Origin: Planctomycetaceae bacterium
GTDB taxonomy: Bacteria; Planctomycetota; Phycisphaerae; Phycisphaerales; SM1A02
Length of the DNA stretch: 61,601 nucleotides
NCBI GenBank assembly: GCA_947492385.1
Contig: CANLMX010000009.1
Location: forward strand, 1 to 61,601
Reading direction: 5' to 3'
The position numbers and the translations under genes are program-made. The notes under the pieces are model-generated. The model made no database searches. It was not told the origin of the DNA and worked only from the letters and a program-made list of their open reading frames with translations. Of this stretch, positions 17,334 through 27,241 are shown in pieces (the first letter of the stretch is position 1; each line of letters opens with the position of its first letter).

Positions 17334-18356
17334 ATGGCAAAGCAGCAGGTCGGAAAGCACGAGCAACCCCCTTCGCGGTTGGGGCGTGGATTGGGGGCAT
17401 TGATTCCGGTCCCGGTGGCACGCCCGACGACCATGGGGGCACCGCCCGTGGTGCCCCCGTCGGGTGGATCGGACGCGATGGCCAGTCGACCGGTCGTGGC
17501 AGAACCCAAGGATCCAGCTGCGGCTGAACCAACGGGGATTCGTGTTCGGTCGCTGCCGATCGATGCGATCTCGCCCGGCGTCTTCCAGCCGCGCGAACAC
17601 ATGGCACCGCAGGCATTGGCATCGCTGGCGGAGAGCATTCGCCAGTCGGGCTTGATGCAGCCGATCGTCGTTCGGTCGGTTGCGGGTGGCCGTTACGAGC
17701 TCATCGCCGGCGAGCGCCGTTGGCGCGCCATCATGTCCCTTGGCTGGACCCATGTGCCCGCCATGGTGCAGGACGTGAACGACCAGGTGGCGGCGGAGCT
17801 GGCGCTGATCGAGAACGTGCAGCGCGAGGACCTGAATCCGATGGAGCGGGCCCGCGCCTTGCGTCGGCTCGCGGACGAGTTTGGGTTGTCGCACCAGGAG
17901 CTGGGCCACCGGGTGGGAATCGACCGGGCCACCGTCACGAACCTACTCCGACTGAACGACCTTGATGACGCGACCGCCAGTGCGGTCCGGGATGGCACCA
18001 TCTCGATGGGGCACGCCAAGGTGTTGCTCGGGGTGGTGGACCCGACCCGCCGGTCCCAGGTGCTGCAGCAGGCGGTCAACGAAGGGTGGTCGGTGCGGCA
18101 GCTCGAAGTCGCGGTCCGCGCGCTCGGCCCGCGTGTTCCACGTGGAACATCCTTCCGGCCAAGTGGAGCCGCGGCCCCGAGCGCCCATGTCGCCCAACTC
18201 CAGCGCGCGCTCGAGGAGTACCTCGGCACGCGCGTCCACGTTCGGGTGGGCCGTCGCAAGGGTGCAGGTGAGATTCGAATCGCCTTCCACTCGTTGGACG
18301 AGTTTGACGGGCTGATGCAACGGATCGGCTTCAACACCAACCGGCTGATCGTATAG
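17334..18356 (+). CDS. parB: Chromosome-partitioning protein ParB
   Basis: A 340-residue ParB/Spo0J protein. The start at 17334 has GGAGG at 17322-17326 and is followed by the usual N-terminal SRLGRGLGALIP. The ParB N-terminal CTPase domain shows IRQSGLMQPIVVR, YELIAGERRWRA and ALIENVQREDLNPME; the helix-turn-helix follows around LSHQELGHRVGIDRATVTN; the C-terminal dimerisation part ends with a basic stretch. It loads at parS and guides chromosome segregation and SMC loading. A parA gene, normally directly upstream, is absent here. A second perfect parS palindrome lies inside the coding sequence. Confidence 0.93.
   Translation: MAKQQVGKHEQPPSRLGRGLGALIPVPVARPTTMGAPPVVPPSGGSDAMASRPVVAEPKDPAAAEPTGIRVRSLPIDAISPGVFQPREHMAPQALASLAESIRQSGLMQPIVVRSVAGGRYELIAGERRWRAIMSLGWTHVPAMVQDVNDQVAAELALIENVQREDLNPMERARALRRLADEFGLSHQELGHRVGIDRATVTNLLRLNDLDDATASAVRDGTISMGHAKVLLGVVDPTRRSQVLQQAVNEGWSVRQLEVAVRALGPRVPRGTSFRPSGAAAPSAHVAQLQRALEEYLGTRVHVRVGRRKGAGEIRIAFHSLDEFDGLMQRIGFNTNRLIV
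18134..18149. promoter_or_regulatory. Perfect 16-bp parS palindrome inside parB
   Basis: TGTTCCACGTGGAACA is a complete palindrome and a close parS match, 837 bases from the site at 17297. It is placed in the linker between the HTH region and the C-terminal domain, reading as Val-Pro-Arg-Gly-Thr. Confidence 0.85.
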
Positions 18357-18475
18357 TCCGGTAACAGGCGAATCCAACCCAATCCGTGGCCGAAATGCCG
18401 ACAGTCCATGGAGCCAATGAGTCGTTCCGTGAGACTCCGCACACGAACGTCTTCCCCCTTCCAGGAAACCCACCC

Positions 18476-19096
18476 ATGCTGCTGATCGCCACCGTCGCCA
18501 CCCTCGCTGCCTCCCTTACCGCCGCCACGCCCGCCTTCCAGGCTCCGGCCGCGCCGGCCGCCTCCGCGCAGGCCCCGTCGGGCGCACGGTCGTTCACCGT
18601 GGATGCTGTCCACTCGAAGGCCCTGTTCCGCGTGATGCACATGGGCGCGGGCCAGTTCTGGGGCCGCTTCAACGACGTCTCGGGGACCTTCTCGTTCGAT
18701 CCATCCAACCTCGCGACCGCGAAGTTCGACATCACGATCGCGATCGAGTCGGTCGACTCCGGCAACGGCGACCTCGACAAGCACCTCCGCAGCCCCGACT
18801 TCTTCGCCGCGAAGGACTTCCCGACCATGACGTTCCGCAGCACGGGACTCGAGGGCGCGTCGGCAACGGGCGGCATGCTGAAGGGCGACCTCACGATGAA
18901 GGGCGTCACCAAGCCCGTGACCGCGAAGCTCGAGTTCACGGGCATGTCCGACAAGGGCCGGGGCATGAAGTCCGGGTTCGAGGCCACCTTCACGATCAAG
19001 CGCAGCGACTTCGGCATCACCTACGGCGTCGACAAGGGCGCCATCGGCGACGAGGTCCGCGTCACCGTGGCCCTCGAGGGCAACCTCGCCAAGTGA
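18476..19096 (+). CDS. Secreted YceI-family lipocalin-like protein
   Basis: A 206-residue exported protein. The ATG at 18476 gives the signal peptide MLLIATVATLAASLTAATPA, with AGGAA upstream. The YceI fold is shown by FTVDAVHSKALFRVMHMGAG, RFNDVSGTFSFDPSN, IESVDSGNGDLDKHLRSPDFF and FPTMTFRSTGLEG, ending FGITYGVDKGAIGDEVRVTV. Relatives bind polyisoprenoids or other amphiphiles in the periplasm. Length after signal removal is typical. It lies between parB and a membrane protein gene on the same strand; no functional link is evident. Confidence 0.9.
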   Translation: MLLIATVATLAASLTAATPAFQAPAAPAASAQAPSGARSFTVDAVHSKALFRVMHMGAGQFWGRFNDVSGTFSFDPSNLATAKFDITIAIESVDSGNGDLDKHLRSPDFFAAKDFPTMTFRSTGLEGASATGGMLKGDLTMKGVTKPVTAKLEFTGMSDKGRGMKSGFEATFTIKRSDFGITYGVDKGAIGDEVRVTVALEGNLAK

Positions 19097-19123
19097 CGCC
19101 CGACGCGCGGCGATCGACCGACC

Positions 19124-20089
19124 ATGGAGCTTGACCTCGCGCTTCGTGCCGTCGCCGCCCCGGTCGCGGCCATGGCGGTGGCGTGCTGGCTGCTCGTGGC
19201 CCTGGTCACGCGAGCTGCGCGCACGCGCGTGGCGCGTCCGATCGGCTCGCCGTCGGCGGTGGGCTGGCGGGTCTGTTGGGCGCTCACGACGCTCGCCGTG
19301 CTGCCGGTTGCGTGGGCCGTGGCCTTCCAGGAGCCCTCGTGGCGGGACGTGGCCACGCCCACGGTCTCGTACCAGTGGATCGGCTGGGCGGCCGTGGCGG
19401 CGGCGCTGGTGTCGTCGGCCGTCTCCGTGGTGCCCGGGCGCCTCATGCCAGTGGCGGCCGCCGCCGTGGCATCGCTGGTCGCGTGCGTGATGGTGAAGCC
19501 ACCCGGGCTGCCGGACGCTTCACCCAAGCTCATTGCGGCGTTCGCGGCGGCGCTCGGCGGCGTGGGCGCAATCACTTCGCCGTGCGGTTCCGTCGGCGCG
19601 CGGCGCGCCGCTCCCGCGTGGGCCACGCTTGCGGGATGGTGGGCGTGCCTGGCGGTGGCGTCCGGCATGGTGCTGCTGTCGGGGTTTGCGAAGCTTGCCG
19701 TCGCGTGCGGTGCCTTGAGCGCATCGGCGGCCGCGTGGGCCGTGATGTCCGCGATCGCGCCGCGGTTGGCGTGTGCGGCACCGGCCGTCGCTGGCGCGTT
19801 CGCCGCGACGCTGGGCGTGCTGTGCCTCGTGGCGCGCGGGTACGACGAGTCGGGCTTCCCCGCGTGGTGCTGGTGGCTGCTTGCCGCGGCGCCGGGCGCC
19901 GGCGTGCTCTCCGCATGGCCTGCACGCCGCGGCCGCACCCGGATCGCGGCGGCAGTGGCGTTCGTCGCACCTCCGGCGGTGGCGATCGTGGCACTGCTCT
20001 GCGCGCGTGCACCGGCACGCGTGCCCGCCGAGTCGCCGTCACTGGGCGACTACGCCCGTGCGGGCGCCATGCATCCGCGCGCGCCGTAG
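19124..20089 (+). CDS. Hypothetical multi-pass membrane protein
   Basis: A 321-residue protein with about eight to nine hydrophobic segments and an Ala/Val-rich composition. No known motif was recognised. The N-terminus is a membrane anchor (APVAAMAVACWLLVALV) and the C-terminus is a short soluble tail (SPSLGDYARAGAMHPR). It starts 27 bases after the YceI stop and is followed 9 bases later by a small membrane protein, so the three may form an operon. No function can be assigned. Confidence 0.6.
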   Translation: MELDLALRAVAAPVAAMAVACWLLVALVTRAARTRVARPIGSPSAVGWRVCWALTTLAVLPVAWAVAFQEPSWRDVATPTVSYQWIGWAAVAAALVSSAVSVVPGRLMPVAAAAVASLVACVMVKPPGLPDASPKLIAAFAAALGGVGAITSPCGSVGARRAAPAWATLAGWWACLAVASGMVLLSGFAKLAVACGALSASAAAWAVMSAIAPRLACAAPAVAGAFAATLGVLCLVARGYDESGFPAWCWWLLAAAPGAGVLSAWPARRGRTRIAAAVAFVAPPAVAIVALLCARAPARVPAESPSLGDYARAGAMHPRAP

Positions 20090-20098
20090 GATGCGGCG

Positions 20099-20341
20099 AT
20101 GCAGTCGTGGATTCCGTTCATCGGTCCCGCACCCGGTGTCGCGCGCTGGTGGTGGCTCCTCGTGATCCCGATGTCGTTCCTCATCAGCATGGCCTGGAAG
20201 GCCGTGCGTCAGGACGACATGAACGGCTACTGGAAGGCCGTGGCGAAGATGGGCACCCAGGTGGTGCTGGGCATGGTCGGCCTCTTCGTGTTCATGGCGA
20301 TCTTCCTGCGCGTGATCGTTCCCATGATGCCGGCCGAGTGA
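20099..20341 (+). CDS. Small two-helix membrane protein
   Basis: An 80-residue protein with two clear transmembrane helices (about residues 17-33 and 52-73) joined by a charged loop (KAVRQDDMNGYWKAVAKMG). A Trp-rich patch (RWWWLLV) opens the first helix. It is directly downstream of the larger membrane protein gene and ends 9 bases before the convergent helicase stop. Function is unknown. Confidence 0.6.
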   Translation: MQSWIPFIGPAPGVARWWWLLVIPMSFLISMAWKAVRQDDMNGYWKAVAKMGTQVVLGMVGLFVFMAIFLRVIVPMMPAE

Positions 20342-20350
20342 CGCGGCGGC

Positions 20351-21886
<1,536 letters not shown>

Positions 21887-21908
21887 CACGGCCACTCTAC
21901 GCGCATGT

Positions 21909-23318
21909 TCACGGCGCGGTCGGGGCGGGCTCGTCCGGGGCCGCGGGCGCCGGCTCGCGCTGGAGCTCCTTCTCCCGGTACTTGGCTCGCATCCGCTTCT
22001 GCCGGTCGCCGAGGTCGACCTCGCCGCCGTCGATCCACGCGCGGCGCACCACCGTGGTCACCTCGAACGGGTCGGCGGTCCAGAGGACCAGCGTCGCGCT
22101 CTTGCCGACCTCGACCGTTCCATGGGTGTCGCCGCAGCCCGCGATCCGCGCGGCGTTCCGCGTGACGGCCTCGAGCGCGGACGCGTGCGGCAGCCCGTGC
22201 GCCACGGCGCGGCCGCACTGGCCCGGAAGCGAGCGCTCGTGCGCGGGCTCGTCCCCCGAGGCGATCGAGCACTCGACGCCTGCGGCGTGGAGGCGCGCGG
22301 GCACCGTGTAGGCCGCATCGAACGCATCGCCTTCGCGCAGCGGCAGGCGGTTGATGCCGCTCACGACGACCGGCACGCGGTGGGCCACCAGGAGCGGCGC
22401 CACCTCGGGCGCACCGAGTCCCCCGACGATGGTGATCCGGTAGCCGCGCCGCACGCCCCACAGCACGGCGGACTCGATCTGGCCCGGCCAGTTCGCGTCG
22501 ACCAGGATCGGCTCCTCGCCTCGCAGCGCCGCCCGCATCGATTCGAAGCGCATGTCCTGCGCGATCGACGGGTCGGCGTCCCGTGCACGCACGTACGCCT
22601 CGGCGGCATCGAAGAACCGGTCGATCGACGCAAGCGCGCGGTCGCGTTCCTTCCGCTGCTCCTCGGGGGCCGCCTTGGTCCAGGGCGATCGGACGGGTTC
22701 CATCATCGGCCAACGGAGGACGAGCCCCGCGGCCTCGCGCACGCAACGGTCCTTCGCGGTCCAGCCATCCAGTCGCATGGCGCTTGCATGGCCCGAGACG
22801 GTGCCGCCCTCCGGGAACGCGTGCGCCATCAGGATGCCCGCATTGCGCGCCACCGGTGGCAGGTCGCTGTCGGGGTTCACGGCGACGGCCGCGCGGACCT
22901 CGGGATGGAAGTCGCCGAACTCGGTGCGGTCGTCGGTGGCCGCGACCTGGAGCGTCTCGACGAGGCCAAGCGCCGTCGCGCCAGCCCAGAAGCCGGGCGT
23001 GAGCACATGGCCGGGCACATCGACGACGTGGGCCGAGTCGCCGACCAGTCCCGCAGGCATGGGTTCAGCACCCACCGCGACGATCCGCCCGCGATCGAAG
23101 ACGACGTATCCGTCGGCGATCGGCGCGGCACCGGGCACGCACGTGTGCACGGTCGCGTGCCGCACGGCAACCACCGCCTGCTGCGGCGGCGCGGGCACCT
23201 CCGGCGATTGCGCTGCCGCGACGGACGCGAAGCACGCGGCCATGGCGGCCCCGAGAATCCCGAACCGTGCCCCGTGCCATGCGGACGCGTGCGCCCGCCG
23301 AATCCGCAGGATGCTCAT
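21909..23318 (-). CDS. Exported amidohydrolase-like protein lacking the HxH metal motif
   Basis: A 469-residue protein with AGGAGGTGCA just before its ATG (23318) and a signal peptide region (GILGAAMAACFASVAAAQ). The beta-sandwich parts of an amidohydrolase are present (VFDRGRIVAVGA ... GHVLTPGF; GTVEVGKSATLVLWTADPFEV). The HxH that should follow the LTPGF segment is missing (FWAGATALGL). The remaining metal residues are also not evident, so it is probably non-catalytic. Its ATG overlaps the stop of the larger amidohydrolase gene (ATGA at 23318-23315), so both proteins are likely made together and may form a complex. Confidence 0.8.
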   Translation of the reverse strand: MSILRIRRAHASAWHGARFGILGAAMAACFASVAAAQSPEVPAPPQQAVVAVRHATVHTCVPGAAPIADGYVVFDRGRIVAVGAEPMPAGLVGDSAHVVDVPGHVLTPGFWAGATALGLVETLQVAATDDRTEFGDFHPEVRAAVAVNPDSDLPPVARNAGILMAHAFPEGGTVSGHASAMRLDGWTAKDRCVREAAGLVLRWPMMEPVRSPWTKAAPEEQRKERDRALASIDRFFDAAEAYVRARDADPSIAQDMRFESMRAALRGEEPILVDANWPGQIESAVLWGVRRGYRITIVGGLGAPEVAPLLVAHRVPVVVSGINRLPLREGDAFDAAYTVPARLHAAGVECSIASGDEPAHERSLPGQCGRAVAHGLPHASALEAVTRNAARIAGCGDTHGTVEVGKSATLVLWTADPFEVTTVVRRAWIDGGEVDLGDRQKRMRAKYREKELQREPAPAAPDEPAPTAP

Positions 23319-26300
23319 CGTGCACCTCCTTCGCCGCCCGTGACCTCGAAGATCGCCGTCCACGTGTCCATCGCCTCGCATCCGCACTCGCCCGGCCGCA
23401 CGGCGTCGGGATCGATGCCTGCACGCACCCGATCGCGGAGCACGCGGTCACGCACGTCGAGCATGCGCGCAAGCAGCGGCGATCCGCGCCCCGTCGGGGC
23501 CGCGCCGCCGGGTGCCGGCGGTGCGCCGCCCTTCGCGTCGGCGTCCTTGCCGCCCTTGCCTTCGGCCTTTGGCGCGTCCGCCGACTCGGCAACCGCAAGC
23601 GCAAGCAGGCGTGAGCGCGTGGCCGCATCGCGCACGCGCATGCGGGCATCCACGGCGGGATCGAAAAGCCGGTTGCCGTCGACCCATGTTCCCGTGCAGC
23701 GCGCATAGATCGAGAGCGGATCTGCGGTCCAGAGCGCGAGGTCCGCGTCCTTGCCCACCTCGATCGATCCCGTCCGCGCGTCGATCCGGAGCTGCTTCGC
23801 GGGGTTGATCGTGATGAACTTGATCGCCTCCTCGCGCGGCACGCCGCCCCACCGGACCGCCTTCGCCGCCTCGGTGTTCATGCGGCGGGCCAGCTCGTCG
23901 CTGTCGGAGTTGAAGCTGGTGACGACGCCCGCCTTCCAGAGCATCTGGCCGTTCCACGGGATGGCGTCCATCACCTCGACCTTGTACGCCCACCAGTCGC
24001 TGAAGCTGGACGCACCCGCGCCGTGGCGCGCGATGTCCTCCGCGGCCTTGTAGCCCTCGAGCACGTGCTGGAGCGTGGCGACGCGGAACCCGGCCGCTTC
24101 CGCGATGCGGAGCATCATCGCGATCTCGTCCTGGCGGTAGCTGTGGCAATGCACGAGCCGCGTTCCCTCGACCACCTCCGCGAGCGCATCGAGCTCGAGG
24201 TCCGGGCGCGGGGGCATCGTTCGTGCGCGCGCATCCGCCTCGAGCGCGTTCCAGCGCCGGTGCGCCTCGCGATGCTCGCGTGCCGCGGTGAACCGGTCGC
24301 GCATTAGCGTCTCGACGCCCATGCGCGAACTCGGATACCGCTTCTTGTTGCGCACCACGTTCTCGCCGAGGGCGAACTTGATGCCGCCCGGCGCGCCCTC
24401 GAACCGGAATGCCGTGGCCGGCATGCCCCAACGCAGCTTCACGACCGAGTTCTGCCCGCCGATCGGGTTCGCGCTCCCATGCAGCTGGTTCACCGCCGTC
24501 ACGCCACCGGCGAGCTGCCGGTACCAGTTGATGTCGTCGGGATCGACCACGTCGCCGATCCGCACCTCGGCCGTCACGTTCTGCGTCCACTCGTTCACGC
24601 CGCCGTCGATGCCCGTGTGGCTGTGGCAGTCGATGATCCCCGGCGTGACGTGCTGTCCCGCCGCATCGACGATCGCCGCCCCTGGCTCGCGCGCCGCGTC
24701 CCCACCCGCGCCTGCGCCGACTGCCGCGATGCGGCCGTCCCGCACGACGATGTCGCATCCTTCCACGATGCCTGCCGGGCCAGCGGTCCAGACCGTGGCG
24801 TTCCGGATCACCGTGACGCGGGGACGATCCGTGGGCTCCAAGCCGAATTCACCGAACGGCGCGGTCCGCGGCACGGACGCGATCGCCGCGCGCAGGGCCG
24901 TGCGCCGCGCCTCGGCGCGTTCGCGCTCCTTCGCCGCGCCTGCGGCATCGCCGGACAGGTCCGTGCCGCGTGCCGGGACGTCCCCGGTGCGTGCGGATGC
25001 GGGCACCTCCCAGCGGGCGATGGTGGTCCCGTCGCCGGTCGCGACGGTGAGCGCGAAGCCCGAAGGCACCGACTCCACCGTGCCTCGGAGCGCATCGGTG
25101 CGGGCGAACGGCTCGCCCGCGACGGAGAACGTCGCGCGAGCCCGGTCGAACGCGCACCGCTGCGCGGCGGTCACCTTCATCGGATCGGTCGCGACCGCCG
25201 CGGGCGTGCCGAACGCGATCTCCTGCCGTTCGGGATCGATCATCACCGCGGACGGGAGCGACGGGAGAGGCGTGCCGCCGGGGCCCGCGGCGCCGCCCGC
25301 GCCCGGATCGGCCGCCCGTTGGGCCGGCACGCCGAGCGCGAACACGCCGCGCGACGGGAACGCGCTGCGCGGATTCACCTCGTGGCGCACGCCGGCCACC
25401 CACAGGTCGCGGAGCGTGGTGTCGCGATCGAACGGCGCGCCGTCGAACACCGCGACGTTCGCCAGCATTCCTGCCCGCAGCGACCCCGCCATCCGCTCGA
25501 TGCGGAGGATGGATGCGGGATTCACGGTGAGCGCCGCGAGCATCTCATCCTCGGTCGCACCGGCGTCGATCGCGCGGCGGATCGCGCCCGGCATGGCCGA
25601 GCGGTCCTTCATCCGCACCGTGCTCGCCGCGGCGGGGATGCCGGCACGCTGGAGCTCGGACACGTTCAATGGGGCGACGGCCCAGTGGATGAGTTCGCGC
25701 AGCGGCATCGTGTCGCCCGCCCGCGGCGACGAGAGGTCGGGCGCGTCGGGGAAGGCCATCGGCACCACCAGCGGGACGCCGGCCGCGCGCAGCTCGGCGA
25801 GGCGCCGGTACTCGCGCCCGCTGCCCACGATCACGGGGTCGAGCCGCAGCTCCGCGGCGAGCGTGGCGGCCCGCAGGGCGTTGCGCTCGTCCGTCGCATC
25901 GAGCCACGTGCGCGAACGGCCAGCCGCCGGCCCGTGGAGCACCCGCAGCGCATCGGAGGTGACGGGTGGTTGCCCGGCGCCCGGATCCGAGGCCCAGGCG
26001 CGCTCGCACGCATCGTGCCACGCGGCATCGAGGAACGTCTGGCGCACCAGGGCCATGGCCCCCATCAGCGCCCCGGGGTACGTCGCACGGTCCCAGTCAT
26101 CGTCGCCTGCGTGCTCGAACGTGACGACGGTCCCTGCGTCATCGACCAGCGCGCGCGAACTGCGTGGGTCGTCGCCGAGGAGCGTCACCTGCGACTGCCC
26201 GCGGAAGATGCCCGTGTCCGGCTGGACGCACGCCGTGGCGAAGCCGAGCGAACGGAGGTCCTTGCGCGCGTCGGAGGAGAGCGGCGCGGCGTCGGATGCC

Positions 26301-26716
26301 CGAACCTGCGGCACGACCTTCGCGTTCCAGTGCGCCGCGCGCGACTGCGCTGCCGTGCGCGCTGCGGCTGCCGTGTCGATGCGCACGCATGCGTCGATGA
26401 ACGCCGCCGTCGCGGTGCCGCCGCGGCCGTCGTGCAGGGTTGTGCCCGCGGGAAGGTCGAACGACCCGCGCGCACCGACCCGTTCGATCCGCCCGTCCCG
26501 CATCAGGATGACGCCATCCGCGAGGCGTTCGCCCGGGACCGGGATCACCGTGACGTTCACGATCGCGTCGCGCCGCACGTCCGACGGGCGCATGCCCTCC
26601 GGCGGAGGATCCTGCGCAATCGCCATCGCGGCGCAAATGGCCGTGGACGGCACGAATGCCGCCAGGGCCCACGTTCGGGTCAGGTCTGCGGGGTCCGCAT
26701 GGCGAGGTGCGCGCAT
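23315..26716 (-). CDS. Exported double amidohydrolase: degenerate module plus metal-site module
   Basis: An 1133-residue protein with a signal-like N-terminus (TWALAAFVPSTAICAAMAIAQ). Residues about 45-480 form a first amidohydrolase-like module in which the HxH is replaced (AAFIDACVRI). A linker of about 150 residues follows. Residues about 640-1090 form a second module with intact metal motifs: VTPGIIDCHSHTGIDGG, LVHCHSYRQDEI and FNSDSDELARRMNTEAAKAV, then EVGKDADLALWTADPLSI. Related enzymes act as periplasmic imidazolonepropionase- or prolidase-like hydrolases; the substrate is not known. Together with the next gene this gives three tandem modules with one likely active site. Confidence 0.85.
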   Translation of the reverse strand: MRAPRHADPADLTRTWALAAFVPSTAICAAMAIAQDPPPEGMRPSDVRRDAIVNVTVIPVPGERLADGVILMRDGRIERVGARGSFDLPAGTTLHDGRGGTATAAFIDACVRIDTAAAARTAAQSRAAHWNAKVVPQVRASDAAPLSSDARKDLRSLGFATACVQPDTGIFRGQSQVTLLGDDPRSSRALVDDAGTVVTFEHAGDDDWDRATYPGALMGAMALVRQTFLDAAWHDACERAWASDPGAGQPPVTSDALRVLHGPAAGRSRTWLDATDERNALRAATLAAELRLDPVIVGSGREYRRLAELRAAGVPLVVPMAFPDAPDLSSPRAGDTMPLRELIHWAVAPLNVSELQRAGIPAAASTVRMKDRSAMPGAIRRAIDAGATEDEMLAALTVNPASILRIERMAGSLRAGMLANVAVFDGAPFDRDTTLRDLWVAGVRHEVNPRSAFPSRGVFALGVPAQRAADPGAGGAAGPGGTPLPSLPSAVMIDPERQEIAFGTPAAVATDPMKVTAAQRCAFDRARATFSVAGEPFARTDALRGTVESVPSGFALTVATGDGTTIARWEVPASARTGDVPARGTDLSGDAAGAAKERERAEARRTALRAAIASVPRTAPFGEFGLEPTDRPRVTVIRNATVWTAGPAGIVEGCDIVVRDGRIAAVGAGAGGDAAREPGAAIVDAAGQHVTPGIIDCHSHTGIDGGVNEWTQNVTAEVRIGDVVDPDDINWYRQLAGGVTAVNQLHGSANPIGGQNSVVKLRWGMPATAFRFEGAPGGIKFALGENVVRNKKRYPSSRMGVETLMRDRFTAAREHREAHRRWNALEADARARTMPPRPDLELDALAEVVEGTRLVHCHSYRQDEIAMMLRIAEAAGFRVATLQHVLEGYKAAEDIARHGAGASSFSDWWAYKVEVMDAIPWNGQMLWKAGVVTSFNSDSDELARRMNTEAAKAVRWGGVPREEAIKFITINPAKQLRIDARTGSIEVGKDADLALWTADPLSIYARCTGTWVDGNRLFDPAVDARMRVRDAATRSRLLALAVAESADAPKAEGKGGKDADAKGGAPPAPGGAAPTGRGSPLLARMLDVRDRVLRDRVRAGIDPDAVRPGECGCEAMDTWTAIFEVTGGEGGAR

Positions 26717-26754
26717 GCGGTCATTTCACACGCAAACGGGACGGCCCGCCTGCG

Positions 26755-27072
26755 TCAGGTGGCGATGTCGCGCAACAGTCCGTCGATCGCGGCCTGCAGC
26801 TTCTCGGGCGATTCGTAGGTTCCGGCGGCGATCGCCTGCTTCACGGCCTCGACCCGGGCCATGCGCACGTCGGGCATCTGGCGGATCGCATCGAGGTGCC
26901 GCGCGTGCTCACTGAGCTCCACGCGGTCGCGTCCCTCGGCCCATCGCGGTGCGGAGGCAGCCGTCTCCGTGTTTGGGCCAGCGCGATAGGCAGCCGCCGC
27001 TTCGTTGATGCGGCTGGCGGCGCCGGTCGCGCCGAGTCCGTGGGAAGGACCAATGGGGCCGATGTCGTTCAT
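26755..27072 (-). CDS. flgM: FlgM-like anti-sigma-28 factor
   Basis: A 105-residue protein. The start at 27072 is chosen for GGAG a few bases upstream; an in-frame ATG at 27099 is the alternative. The C-terminal half has the FlgM pattern: DRVELSEHARHLDAI, then VRMARVEAVKQAIAAGTYES and LQAAIDGLL. The N-terminal half is disordered and Ala/Gly-rich, as expected. FlgM holds sigma-28 (FliA) until the flagellar hook is complete. No other flagellar gene is nearby. The gene upstream is divergent and encodes a lipoprotein. Confidence 0.75.
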   Translation of the reverse strand: MNDIGPIGPSHGLGATGAASRINEAAAAYRAGPNTETAASAPRWAEGRDRVELSEHARHLDAIRQMPDVRMARVEAVKQAIAAGTYESPEKLQAAIDGLLRDIAT

Positions 27073-27154
27073 GGAGGTCTCCAACCGGTGCCTGCCCATT
27101 CCCTTGGGCGTGCCTTCCGATCGCGGACGACGTCGATCCTTCGAACGCCTGTGT

Positions 27155-27173
27155 GCCGACGAACGTCGTCGGC
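27155..27173. promoter_or_regulatory. Perfect 8-bp inverted repeat in the flgM/lipoprotein divergent region
   Basis: GCCGACGA (27155-27162) and TCGTCGGC (27166-27173) flank a 3-base loop. It sits in the 169-base gap between the divergent flgM and lipoprotein genes. It could be an operator or a leader hairpin; no regulator is suggested by the sequence. Confidence 0.35.
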
Positions 27174-27241
27174 GCAGACGGTGGTATCGTCAGGAACGCG
27201 GCGAAATCTTGAGTCGCCTCGAATCGCAGGCCTGCACGATC

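Noticed and set aside
24288-26915. An 875-residue plus-strand open frame
   Set aside because: Antisense to the double amidohydrolase, with low-complexity composition and no domain.
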